This document shows positions 14,201 through 24,000 of a stretch of 64,000 nucleotides of DNA, piece after piece (the stretch's first letter is position 1; each line of letters begins with the position of its first letter). The notes beneath the pieces are model-generated. The model did not search any database, was not told the origin of the DNA, and was given only the letters and a program-made list of their open reading frames with translations. The stretch is from Apostichopus japonicus. Its lineage: Eukaryota; Echinodermata; Holothuroidea; Aspidochirotida; Stichopodidae. The stretch is from NCBI RefSeq assembly GCF_037975245.1, contig NC_092582.1, positions 5,000,001-5,064,000 of the forward strand, given 5' to 3'. Both the position numbers and the translations under genes were made by a program.

Positions 14201-14852
14201 GTAACGATGTGACGAACAATCTTGCGACGACTTACATTTACTGTGAATAACACTTGTTGATTAAAAGGTTTGTATGCACCCGTATGATCTGACATTATGA
14301 TCTGACAAATTGACAATTTTAGAGTGCATTTGCACGATCAACGGAATCACTTTCATACAATTTGAAACCATACCTGTATTTTTTCTTTAAATTCATAAGT
14401 CGTTTAAGCAATCACATATTTTAAATTATTACAAATTGTAAGTATACTAATTAACAACTAGAAGGAAAGATTGAGTTATACCTTGGGTCTAATCAATTTG
14501 TAATAAGGGCATAGCGACCTTTTGCTCTTGAAGAACATTTAACCTTCACAGAGCAACGACACTATTGAAAGTAATGGGTTGTAGGCATTATCCCTAAATG
14601 GTCTGTAGACAATTTTCCTTTCTATGACCTCAATCAGGATCACCAGAGGAGAAGGGGACCAACTGGAGGCAACAGATGGCTGATCTTTGCATTAGAGAAG
14701 ATAAAGATACTGAAGAAGGATCCTGCTACGATCTACCTTTCGGTATGGCTTGGATAAAAAGGACGTCTTGGACTAACTATTTTCCTTTCAGTCCAACCTT
14801 TACTGGTATCAGGTTGAGACACCAACGCCCCCAGCCAGACACGGACGTGTGA
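211..14852 (+). CDS. SLC23A1-like: SLC23-type nucleobase/ascorbate transporter, gene 1 (complete, 12 coding exons)
   Basis: Plasma-membrane transporter of the nucleobase-ascorbate (NAT/SLC23) family; vertebrate relatives SVCT1/2 carry out sodium-dependent vitamin C uptake. Coding exons: 211-390, 1913-2070, 5166-5257, 5574-5635, 6069-6250, 8868-8964, 10443-10599, 11605-11858, 12156-12285, 12671-12814, 13932-14027, 14638-14852. They sum to 1767 nt, 588 codons plus stop, in frame throughout with GT-AG borders. Family marks: the QH pair of TM1 (Q60-H61, split by intron 1), LPILQGPSAAF (from about residue 114), TM8 [10 protein letters not shown] with Glu335, [11 protein letters not shown], and the C-terminal YDLPFGM..IKRT block. 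ATG 211 follows an in-frame TAG at 160. Length matches the family (about 600 aa). Oddity: the NAT signature reads TNISIISLTK (385-394) instead of [QEP]NxGxxxxT[RKG], so the substrate is uncertain. Orthology to SLC23A1 rather than A2 is not resolved. Confidence 0.96.
391..1912. repeat. Intron 1 of SLC23 gene 1, with a 184-bp tandem duplication
   Basis: Unit 1 is 487-670 and unit 2 is 671-848. Both carry ATAAATGCCTTTAATCGCC and end in AATGGCGTCG, with few differences. Nothing recognisable was seen in 850-1912. Confidence 0.85.
1913..2070 (+). CDS. SLC23A1-like: SLC23 gene 1, exon 2
   Basis: Residues 61-113, HFSSLSATFCFLVPLILAPY and onward to QCFIGSR. Acceptor is GGCAG|CAT, donor CAG|GTAAAC, end phase 2. 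It supplies the His of the TM1 QH pair. The 158-nt length equals exon 2 of gene 2. Confidence 0.93.
2147..2214. repeat. (TA)n microsatellite
   Basis: About 68 bp of nearly pure TA with two short interruptions, in intron 2 of SLC23 gene 1. Confidence 0.95.
2281..2372. mobile_element. Fragment of the foldback MITE family (relative of 35109-35290)
   Basis: Contains CACAACCGTGC, CAGTAATTACT and ACTTTGTGTTCGTAA, shared with the copies at 3308-3412 and 35109-35290. Only one arm is present. Confidence 0.6.
2650..3151 (+). pseudogene. Decayed non-LTR retrotransposon (LINE), reverse transcriptase 3' end
   Basis: Reads as TEHTMFLGV-stop-IDKKLN..HISRILK at about 2729-2810, the typical FLGVxID...HI end of a LINE reverse transcriptase. 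It is followed by NYNLRNRTITPKFQTVRFKN (about 3025-3090), then YRAAIFIQGVVPQ. In-frame stops make it a pseudogene. The family (Jockey/CR1/RTE side) is not resolved. Confidence 0.7.
3308..3412. mobile_element. Fragment of the foldback MITE family
   Basis: Shares CAACCGTGCATCAGT, TATTACTACTTTGTGTTC and GCTATGAGTATCG with 35109-35290 and with 2281-2372. It lies in the same orientation as the 2281 fragment, on the far side of the LINE remnant. Confidence 0.6.
3413..5165. other. Rest of intron 2, SLC23 gene 1
   Basis: AT-rich intron with no gene or element recognised. Confidence 0.6.
5166..5257 (+). CDS. SLC23A1-like: SLC23 gene 1, exon 3
   Basis: Residues 113-144: LPILQGPSAAFIVPTIILLG, then [10 protein letters not shown]. 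Acceptor TCAG|G, donor ACAG|GTACTA, end phase 1; 92 nt as in gene 2. Confidence 0.94.
5574..5635 (+). CDS. SLC23A1-like: SLC23 gene 1, exon 4
   Basis: Residues 144-164, ANSTATERQELRTIAQERMQ plus E. Hydrophilic loop with a possible N-glycosylation site (NST). 62 nt, end phase 0, donor GAG|GTAAAA. Confidence 0.92.
6069..6250 (+). CDS. SLC23A1-like: SLC23 gene 1, exon 5
   Basis: Residues 165-225: IQGSLAVASLVQCLIGCTGL, then [17 protein letters not shown] and DACGGHWLISAT. Two membrane segments. Donor CAC|GTAAGT, end phase 2; 182 nt as in gene 2. Confidence 0.95.
6640..8243 (-). pseudogene. Decayed RTE/L1-like LINE ORF2 in intron 5 of SLC23 gene 1
   Basis: Minus-strand fragments of one reverse-transcriptase polyprotein. 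8243-8013 encodes RKDKRKWIKKKAVAARKAAE and KTKEIYSIAG, the linker ahead of the RT domain. About 7390-7310 reads IVDFEERLTQYTEKASG, a decayed F.DFEKAFDSV (RT motif A). 6894-6706 encodes YLEAMVHREEGTRDIKNRLQ, then TRGTFQGLWTVWKT and ILWPVLLY, the post-RT region. Frameshifts and stops throughout make it non-functional. It is antisense to the host gene. Confidence 0.8.
8868..8964 (+). CDS. SLC23A1-like: SLC23 gene 1, exon 6
   Basis: Residues 225-257: CILQVIVYSQFLDRYSIPLP, then KGRRLAVFTFFP. Acceptor TTTCAG, donor CCA|GTAAGT, phase 0; 97 nt. Corresponds to the loop around SQYL..LP in vertebrate SVCT. Confidence 0.93.
8965..10442. other. Intron 6, SLC23 gene 1
   Basis: Nothing recognised. Confidence 0.6.
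10443..10599 (+). CDS. SLC23A1-like: SLC23 gene 1, exon 7
   Basis: Residues 258-310: ILLALIVTWILCFILTSLGA (membrane), then FPDDPAKYGYLARTD and FRIPYPG. Donor CAG|GTATGC, end phase 1; 157 nt as in gene 2. Confidence 0.95.
10600..11604. other. Intron 7, SLC23 gene 1
   Basis: Only a weak internal duplication (CACTAGGATTTTGTTT near 10633 and 10769) and a short GAGTC-rich patch at about 11417-11500. No gene. Confidence 0.5.
11605..11858 (+). CDS. SLC23A1-like: SLC23 gene 1, exon 8 (TM8 and signature)
   Basis: Residues 310-394. Contains TM8 [10 protein letters not shown] (Glu335), [11 protein letters not shown] and the signature-position block TNISIISLTK at the exon end. Donor AAG|GTAAGG, phase 0; 254 nt as in gene 2. 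Confidence 0.97.
12156..12285 (+). CDS. SLC23A1-like: SLC23 gene 1, exon 9
   Basis: Residues 395-438: IASRATVYIAAGLFALCGVL, then FKFSALCASIPAPVYGG. Acceptor CGAAG|A, donor ATGG|GTACGA, end phase 1; 130 nt. Confidence 0.94.
12671..12814 (+). CDS. SLC23A1-like: SLC23 gene 1, exon 10
   Basis: Residues 438-486: [20 protein letters not shown], then NLFILGFGIFMGIGVPDYL. Acceptor TTGCAG, donor ACAG|GTCTGT, end phase 1; 144 nt. Matches NLQFVDMNSSRNLFVLGFS of vertebrate SVCT1. Confidence 0.96.
12815..13931. other. Intron 10, SLC23 gene 1
   Basis: No gene or repeat recognised. Introns 9 (12286-12670) and 11 (14028-14637) are likewise featureless. Confidence 0.55.
13932..14027 (+). CDS. SLC23A1-like: SLC23 gene 1, exon 11
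   Basis: Residues 486-518: GSLLVDQVLNVVLGTNMFIG, then GITTCILDNIVRG. Membrane segment with the conserved LDN motif. Donor CGAG|GTGAGT, end phase 1; 96 nt. Confidence 0.94.
14638..14852 (+). CDS. SLC23A1-like: SLC23 gene 1, exon 12 with stop
   Basis: Residues 518-588, starting GSPEEKGTNW and carrying [17 protein letters not shown] and FSPTFTG near the C-terminus; TGA at 14850-14852. Acceptor ATCAG|GA. Confidence 0.95.
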
Positions 14853-15077
14853 TACTGATGTACTTCGTGGGCGATTGTTGTGAGACAGTAGGAAGAGTGA
14901 CGAAGAGGGGAGGGTAGGGAGGCGAAGGTGAGAAAGGGATCATGCATATCACTTTGGGCGCCCAATTAGTATGTCTCTATGAAATATATAAGCATCATAT
15001 ATTGGTAATCGAAGTAATGTAAAGGAAGACTAACGGGTGCCACAACAACAAAGATTTAGGGAAAGGTATCAATTTGG

Positions 15078-15083
15078 AATAAA
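15078..15083 (+). promoter_or_regulatory. Candidate polyadenylation signal of SLC23 gene 1
   Basis: AATAAA 226 nt after the stop codon, the first canonical signal seen downstream. Inferred only. Confidence 0.4.
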
Positions 15084-17231
15084 GGTTGCACTGGTGGTAT
15101 TTTGTGGTATTTTGGTATTTTGTGAGGCTGGTATTTTAAGGCAGTTATTTTGTGAGGCAGGTTTGTATGAATTAATTGAGTACAGGCAGAAATGAGGCTA
15201 ATTGTATTGTCATCATATTAAATGTATTTGAGGCAGACTGTCGTCTTCGAACTATCTTCATTTCATGAATGAACACTACATTACCTTTTACTAAATTTCG
15301 TTATTTTTATGCTAACTTTAATTCAACCTAATGATCATACAGTAAGGGGAATGAAGTTGGGTTTAGTCTCTCAATAATCAGAAAGTTCTCACTGAAAAGA
15401 TCCTTTAAGCAGAGTTTATATTTCGATTCGCGTTTGCTTGTCTGGTCTGCTCTGTTATGTTTCTTTCGTCTGTGATTGTTGAATGATATGCTCTGTAATT
15501 AATCATATCATTATGTAGTTTGTAAACTTGAGCCTACATTATACTTATATTATCCTTGACACTGAACCGCACGTGGTAGGTCATCATAATTAACCAAATT
15601 AAGCAAACTGGTCCGTTGTTTGGGCGTAGTCGCTATATGCAGCTCCGTTTGTTGAGGCTACACTCCTGGCGAATGACTTTCAAGTACCATGCAAATACCG
15701 TTCGACTAATGTCATATTCAATTAAGGTGGGCTAATATGGACATCCTATCTCTACTCACTTATACTTGAGCGATGTGTTGAATAAAAGTTAACAGCTTAG
15801 AAAACCTTCGGTTTGGTTCAAAGCAACACGCCAATAACTCGCCTAGTTTGGTTATTAGTTACAGTGTATAGTGAATATATTATAAGATCAACCACCGAGA
15901 AACGGCTGGACAAACAACTTAATGTTAGAAAAAGGGTAATGTAAAAGGTTGCTTATTGCTCATCTTTTTGGTAAGGGTTTTCATGTTAAACATTAGCACG
16001 AAGGATTCATTAAAGCTTATAGACAAATATTGGTTTTGTTTCGATATTTACTTAACAATAATGGTAAAGCTACTGAAGTTTTGTGAGTGCAACCCCTCCT
16101 CTTGAAAACAAAAGGTGGCTAAATTCAATGTTTGCTTTAACGCTATTCATTGCTCGCCTTTTTTTCTCAGTCACTTGCCACGACAATACAGTTCTGTCAG
16201 AATGTATACATTAATAAAGAGAAAATATATTACAAATTATCATAATTGAATCAGTCATAGAAGCTATATACCCTTCCGACTGTGGATGTTTCCTCCGGTG
16301 ACGGCGAACTCTGTTTCAATATGAACATTTTTGAAACTGTTATAATAATACAGTGTTACAATACTACATTCAGACTTTGTTAATGTTATCAGGACTTTGG
16401 CATGCTACTATTGACAGGTGAAGCACCATTACTTAATACAAGCTGTTGCCATATTTTATATTTCACGGACGTTATATTTTAATGATATGTTGAACTAATG
16501 TTTTTGGACATGTTCTCAACCATATTATCGTACCCTTACTAACAACACTGCACTTATATATCACAAACTATTGGATCAGCATAGAATTTCATTGTTTGTA
16601 GCATGGCTTCTTTATTGTGCAAATATTTATTGGCGTTAAGTTATTAAGTTAAGGATAAAGTAATTTTTTACATTTTAACAACAGTTCAACAATGTCTTCA
16701 AAACTTTCCCTATTATCAAATGCAATGATGTCATTAACAATAACAAACTTGTATAATTCTATCCTAAAAAGGAAAAGGAGCCTGAAGTTACAGCACAAAA
16801 GTTATTTCAATTAAAGACATTGAAAAATCCCTCAAATGAAACAGTTTCATCATTGTTAATTTTTCCTTAAAAGTTTGTAATATCTTTTAGGATACTGGCG
16901 AAAAGTTTTTTTTTTCAAACTCAGGCAATGTGAATGTCGTTTAGTATCCCTTTCCTTAAACTGTTAACTTATTTATACAGTATGATGTAATAAAAAACAT
17001 TACCCAATTTAAAGAAAATTTTAATATTAGGAAACACGATGAGTAGACCACATTTCGATTGTGAGATCTACCCATGATTCTTTGCCATCAGTGACCTCAA
17101 CTTACCTTCGACCTTCACCAAAAGCATAAGCGTCTTGTAACCAATGTGATATAAACACTTTACAAATATTATGTGTCTCTGAAGCTTCCTTCATGAGATA
17201 TGTGTACTTCAGGCATCAGCCTGACATCAAA

Positions 17232-17244
17232 TGACCTTTGACCT
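17232..17244 (-). promoter_or_regulatory. Perfect DR1 nuclear-receptor half-site pair
   Basis: The minus strand reads AGGTCAAAGGTCA, two AGGTCA half sites one base apart (the HNF4/RXR-type consensus). It may simply be part of a dispersed repeat carrying GACCTTTGACCT. Function not shown. Confidence 0.3.
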
Positions 17245-17321
17245 CCACCAAAACCAACAGTCGCCAAGTATGCAACGCTGTACATCCACAAACCAGGTAG
17301 TAATATCCATACAAGCTATTG

Positions 17322-17567
17322 GTCCTAAATATTGTGTTTGAAAACTTTTAACGTTTGATTCCTTACATTTGACCACCTCCATAATAAATTTGCAAAATGT
17401 ACTTTTCTTACATGTTGGTAATGTTAAATGAGTTCTTGTTGGTAGTCCTAAGTATTGTGTTTGAAAACTTTAAACGTTTGATTCCTTAACGTTGACCACC
17501 TCTATAATAAATTTGCAAAATGTACTTTTCTTACATGTTGGTAATATTAAATGTGTTCTTGTTGGTA
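17322..17567. repeat. 123-bp tandem duplication
   Basis: Units 17322-17444 and 17445-17567 share ATTGTGTTTGAAAACTTT and ATAATAAATTTGCAAAATG with few differences. Confidence 0.9.
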
Positions 17568-17846
17568 AGATAAAGTGGAAGGGCTCACACTAGAAGATCA
17601 AGCTTGCCCAGGAGGTTGACGTAATTTGTTGGATTGTCCCTTAAAATCAAATTAATACACCAACTGCCACTTGAACGCCAACCACCACCCTACCTCCTGC
17701 ATCACACACACACAATCAGTACCCGTTGCCCCTCCTTGTAGTAAAACCATCCCTCCAACTCATAACTTACCCAATCTCTATTTAATCATCAGGGCTGACT
17801 CCAACAAGTCAGCGTTCTGTGATATTACAAGGCTTGTGGACAACGT

Positions 17847-18064
17847 TCAAACTTCACTGCTATTGCTGTGGCCGCTCCTCCTATAGCCAGTAAATGTTGG
17901 ACTGAATGGGATGTAGCTAGTCCAGAAGGTCCGCTTTATCCACCTCATGCCAAATGGCAGGTCATAGCAAGACGGTCGGTTACCAAGACCCTCACTGTTT
18001 GCATCCTCCTCGATTGAGCCCATCATCTGCTCCCGCCAATCATTCCCCAACTCCTCCGGTGAAC
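17847..18064 (-). CDS. SLC23A1-like: SLC23 gene 2, exon 12 with stop
   Basis: Residues 514-585: [14 protein letters not shown], then [20 protein letters not shown] and [11 protein letters not shown] at 17849-17847. Acceptor CTTAG|GT. Confidence 0.95.
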
Positions 18065-21000
18065 CTAAGAGCCAAAGAACAATGAAAAAGGAATATTGCT
18101 ATCTCTTAAATCTCTTAAAATCATCTTAAATGTATCAGTAATACCGTAACAGAGCTATAACGTATTATAGGCCTACACTTCGGTAGATCCCTAACCGCAC
18201 TGAGGTTGTCCCGCGGCAGAGCAGACACTAAATGATATCGTGTTTCAGATGGCTATGCTCAATCATATATAGAGAGTTTAGCTGTATGCGCATATTGACA
18301 TGCTGAATGCTCCCACTATTGACTTGATGTTTAAAAAAAACTTAATCGCCGCCGGCAGCATTACACGTCAGGTAAAATAATGAACGATCATTTTTTTACT
18401 AAGCTCCTTCAAGATTGGTTCTCGATCAGCATTTGAGGTACGTTTAAATATGTGAACAGTGGAGGATGTAGGGAAGAGCCAGGTGGACAAGCACTCCTGT
18501 GAAATATTGTTGGTACGAAACATTAGATGAAAATATATTTAATGTTGCTCAAAAGAAGAATGTTTTACACAAATTGCGCTCGGACAATCCGAATACGGTA
18601 TCTACTTATGCTTGTCTTCCGAGGTTTTCACTTGCGAGATATCCAAGCTGGATTCTCCACTGCAGGGGCAAAGTATATTTAAACGTTTTGAGTATTGTTC
18701 CACGAAGTATCTCTCCACAGTTCGAATGCTAACCTTAAAATGCCGTGAATCACTGGTATTGCATACAGATTTATAGGTCTGTGAATTATATTTTATAAAG
18801 AAACGGTCTTAGACCGTGTACCGCGGTTCCCTAGCGACTGTCCTCGATGAATAACAAAAGTCAAAAGAACGGTTATACTCCATAAATTTCGCATAAATAC
18901 TTACCCCTTACAAGATTGTCCAAGACACATGCAGCCAATCCACCAATAAACATATTACTTCCCAGAACCACATTCAATATTTGGTCGATCAAGACAGAAC
19001 CTGTCAAGGGAAGCATAAAGATATTAGACGACATAAGCCGTGGTGGATAGTCTGGAAGTCGTTAAGTTTAATTCTCAAAGTTATTAACGATGCAACTTTT
19101 TCGTTTGTATAGAGTGTCCACATACAATATAAAAAGGGAATTGTGGTTAACGAAAAAAAAAACTAGTTTGCTTTTCGTTATTTGAAAGGAAACTTGACTA
19201 CAGAAAGCTAATGAACTGTTTCAATACGATTTTATTCAGTTATTATTAAAAAGTTATCAAATTCAACACAGAAGTATGACTGTTATGTTCTGTTGAATTT
19301 TGAGTTAATAGGTAATGGTATCGACTTTCTGGCATAACAGAATGCCTACAATATGATAAGAATACCTTTCAGGCTTTTACTGACGCGGATCTAGAAGGTG
19401 TAAAACCCAACCCCTTCTCAACCCTTCTCAAAAAGTAAATATGTAGCAAAGCAATTACACGTTTAGACCTGATTATAGACCCAACCTTTATCGTAATTTA
19501 TACATCAGAATGCATTATTTAACGCCTGAAGTTGTCTTATCTACTTCTGAGAGAGGTACATTAACCAATCCCCTATACTTGGCAGTCGGCTTCAAAGATC
19601 TCCGGGCCACACCCACCTCCCCCCCCCCCCCCCCGCTCCATTTCAAAATACTTCATTCACCCTTGCTACATATAAGTTTATACAAATCGAATTGCATCGT
19701 AAATTACGTTTATAGTCATTTGAATCATAACTTTATTGTATATGATGATATTAAGCTTTTCCTACCTGTATCGATAACTCCGGGGTTCTTATTCAGATAA
19801 TCAGGAAGTCCTAATCCCAAGAATATTGCGAAACCAAGAATAAAGAGATTTCTTGATGTATTCACCTTAACAAAACTTAGATTAGCAAAACCGATCGAAG
19901 CTATCATTCCTGCAAAAGAAAAACAACAACAAAAGTTTTGCATAAGTTATTTCAGGTGCGTATCCAGGGGGGGCGTTGGGGGCGCGCGCCCCCCGGGTAA
20001 GGAAAAGAGGAGAGAAAAAAAGAGAAGAAAAAAGGGAAAAGGAGGGGGAAAAAGGAAAAGGAGGAGAGGAAGGAAGGGAAAAGAAAAAGAAAAAAAGAGG
20101 GAAAAAGGAGAAAGGAGGGAGTAGAAGATAGCCAAGATCTCGGGAAGAGAAAGAGGAACAGTCATAGTTAAAGCGCTGATCCCTATTATATACACAGGTA
20201 GCCAGTGACAGATCAAGGATTACGGAAGGGGTGTGCGCCTCACCCTACCCCTTACATCGACAACTCCATTTTTGACGTTTCCATTTTTCCTCTCTCACTA
20301 TAATGTATCTATATAAATACTATATATGGTGTATCATAACGCGTGTGTGTGTATGGACGCCTTAAACAATTGTAGAATTGTGCTATATGGAATCAACTGT
20401 GGCTGGTCTTGAACTCGACCGAGTCGTCGGGGAACATTTCGGGAAGGGGGCGACCGCCCCCCCCCCCGAGCAAATTTTCTTTATGACATCGCTAGTAATT
20501 TTAAAATAGACAATGCTTAGAAGCAACTTACAAGGCCTGGGAAGTGTCATTTCCAGCGATCTGGGAGGCATTTTCGGCCAAAATTTTTCTTGTACGCTTC
20601 GCGCCAACTCATGGTGGCGCTTCGCTTAGATAGTTTGCCTACAGGAAATTACTCGCTACACGCCTGTTCGAATTTGTAATGCAAAGAGCAGATATAACAT
20701 CACATCAGTGAGCATTGAAATGCATTTTCCACGATGAACAGCCTCAAAAACTGTCTATGTGTGTAGTCAAAGACGTAGGAGCCCAATTGGATTTGGGGGC
20801 TGTAATGACTTGCCCGAAAAAAAGCCAAAATTTTTCGCGCGCTTCGCGTGCGTTCAACATATCGATGCCAATATCATATAAGCAAACATCGGTCATTATA
20901 TTGCATGGCATCGTGTACCGCACGGTCCGTGAAAGTTGCACAGTATACCGCCAAATGCTAATGTAAACAACGAAATATCTTATGTAAATGGAGAAAAAGC

Positions 21001-24000
21001 AGATCCATTTATGTCAAAACTCTCTTTTACAGTAGTATTGTCGGCCAAGCTTAGAACTTTATTTTAATTACCACGGAGATAATCTTTAAGCTATTTATTG
21101 CTATTTATTTTTCTTTCAGTAGGTGTCTGAAAAAAATTGGTTGTGGGGGGGGGGGGGCTGCAGCCCCCACCTCCTACGGGAGGCTACGCCTATGTGTGTA
21201 GTGTTCGGTTTCGATATACCTGATATCGGAAATATCTGCTATTTTTCTGTTCCTTCAACCAAGTTTTATAATAGCCATTATAAGAGGTTTTAATATTTCT
21301 ACACCAATAAATTAACTGTGTCTGAATTTTCGAAAATTTCCTGACCAACATTATTCATCATACTTTCCTCTACTCGTGCAATTTTGACCTGTCTGTTAGG
21401 GGTTGAAGGAGGTTTTTCTATATTGGTTATCCATAGATTGAATTTTGTGCAACATTATGGGTATGTTTGAAGGGATTTTATTCACGAGAAATGTGAATTT
21501 TCAAATTCTCAACAAATAATGGGCTTAAAACCTTGAAAAGTGGGGCTTTCGGATATTGTGGGCCGCGACGTAGAATCACCTACAAAAGCAATGATCCATA
21601 GGACATGCAATGAGGTCGAACATGATGTGTGACTGGTGAAAATCTTCAAAAAGGTTATGGATGGAAAAAAAACTTTTGGGAAATACTTGGTTCTCAGGCA
21701 AAAGTGTACATCTGGTTGGTCATTTTCAAGCCCGAGAAGTGCCATTTCCGGTGATCTGGGGGTATCAAAACCAAAACTTTTCTTGTACGCTCCGCGCCAA
21801 CCGATGGTGGCGCTCCGCTTAGATAGTATATTCGCGCCCCCCGGGTTGGAAAATCCTGGATACGCGCCTGTATTTTACACACATATGTTTTACCTATAAT
21901 GATAATTGTTTATATAAAAGTGTTGATTATTCTAGATTGACCAGTCATACATGTTACTTTGTAATAACGTGATAACCTGTACTAGCTATGAGTATCGGCT
22001 GTTATAAAACGCTCAGCGGAACAACGAATGTCAGACAATGGATGTATTCTCATCAGTTTCGCACGACTGTCATAGTTCCGGGCCTTCTCAGAGCAGGGAT
22101 GTCTTACTATCACATGCACCTGCTCCAGCTTCAAGTTGACATATTGTAGAGGGACTGCAATAATCACAACTTACGAAGAGGGGAGTCGCATATTGCAAGC
22201 CGGGGCTTTCCTATTAGGTGTTACAGGGGTGGGAGTGTGACTGGAAGTGGTCTATAGTTGATATTATTAGCCATTATGGCAAGGGCGTAGGAACCGGGGG
22301 GCTGGGGGGCGCCAGTCCCCCCAGTGAAAAATATGGGGGGGGGGGCGGAAGTATCATTCCGCCCCCCGCTCAGCAAGTCAGAAAACCCCTTTTTCATTTC
22401 CAAATCAGAAAAAAATCTCATTTGGAGCACCAAATTGCATCTAAGGCCAGGTGAAAATGCAAAATTATTTACAAAATGGAGTGGGTGTTGAAGTGTGCTA
22501 TATTGCACCAAATTGCATCTGAGGCCACCTGGAAATGCAAAAAAAATCCAAAGGGGAGGGGGACACCCCCTCCCCTTACACCCCTCCCCCAGGCCGGCCA
22601 TCAGTCTTCAGCCCCCCCACTCAAAAGTACCTTCCTACGCCACTGCATTATGGTACTATATCATTTTCGGTTATTTAGGTCGCACTTTAAAAAAAAGACG
22701 CAAAGAGGGCAATCTACGGAGTTGCATATCTCATCGCCAGCAATCACTGATATCAAATGAACAAAGTATATATTATTAGCTACGAAATCTGGCATTCGGA
22801 AGAATGTTCTATACTTGGCATTTCCATTATACCTGTGAAGGTTCTACGTCAAGGAACTACAATATCTCATCCTATAGCCCGTTTCATTCTTTCTCGGATC
22901 ACGTCAACACGGCTTACTAGGGAAGCGCTAAGGGTTAACTACCTGTTGCTACATGTCGTTTACGGGTTTCTACGGGTCGTCTACGGATTGATACGGGTCC
23001 TCTCCGGGCTTTTTGTTCGTGGTCGGACTCGAAAATGTATTGAACATATTCAAAACGTTTCAACTGATAAAAATGCCATGGATCGAGTTGCCACGAATTG
23101 CCACGGAACGTCCCGGATCATGCCGGATCGGACCACGAATCATGCGATCAGGGAATGGGCCTTTTAGAGAGCGATGATTTATTCATGAGGAGACGTTAAT
23201 GATTAACCGGTTGTACATTCTTAGTGACGTCGTTATGGAAACTGAAAATACTAACCAAATGTGGTAGCCATTATCGCGCCAACGATTGGTTCCGGCATCG
23301 CAACACATAAAGCACAGAACTTGAATAGAATCCCACTGAACGTAAATAAGCCGGCTGCAAAATAAACTGTCAATCGGCTTGCGACCTGTATAAAACGGAC
23401 AGACAATTTCAATTAGGAAGATCGAATTTGTCACGTGACTTGATCATGCATGGATGGGCGATTATACATTATTTTAGATGACGTTATACTTCAAGGGAAT
23501 TGCGTTCGCTAATGTAAATACGTAAATAGTGTATTCCGTACCTTCAAAATATAAACCTGATCAAGCATTCAGCATTGTAAACACGATCAATTCCGCTGTT
23601 TATGTGTCCAAATATTGAAGAAGAAAAACTCTGTATTGGATTAATAATAATCATTTAGGAGATTGATGCCTACCGAAATTTTAAAGACAGTAAAACTATT
23701 TAATGTTCGATCTTTTGTGAACAGTGTTGTGTACGTGTATGTGTGGTTTTTTTGGGGGACTTGTGATGACGTAACCTATACCATCAATGACGTAGCCAGG
23801 TAAAGTTAACGACCCAGCCCTGCCGAACAGTTTCTGGCTTACCTTCTTCCTTTATTCTTAACAAAAGTTTGTTAACATCCTCATTAGCCATCCCCCACCC
23901 CCCAATATAAAATAAAATAAAATAAAAGGGTAAGAAAAATGTAGGAATCATTTCCGTTCCCCTCCCAGCCCTTCTCGTCCCTCAATAAAGTAAAACAAAA

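Larger units (their letters stand above)
14853..17846. other. Spacer between the convergent SLC23 genes
   Basis: Holds both 3' UTRs in unknown proportion, a 123-bp tandem duplication (17322-17567) and a DR1-like motif (17232-17244). No ORF of interest. Confidence 0.7.

Noticed and set aside
20383-20607. Short minus frames in the MITE cluster
   Set aside because: They arise from G/C runs and inverted repeats of the composite element.
22757-23167. 136-codon frame with hydrophobic residues
   Set aside because: It runs across a MITE flank and the TACGGGT repeat segment and lacks recognisable domains; likely chance.
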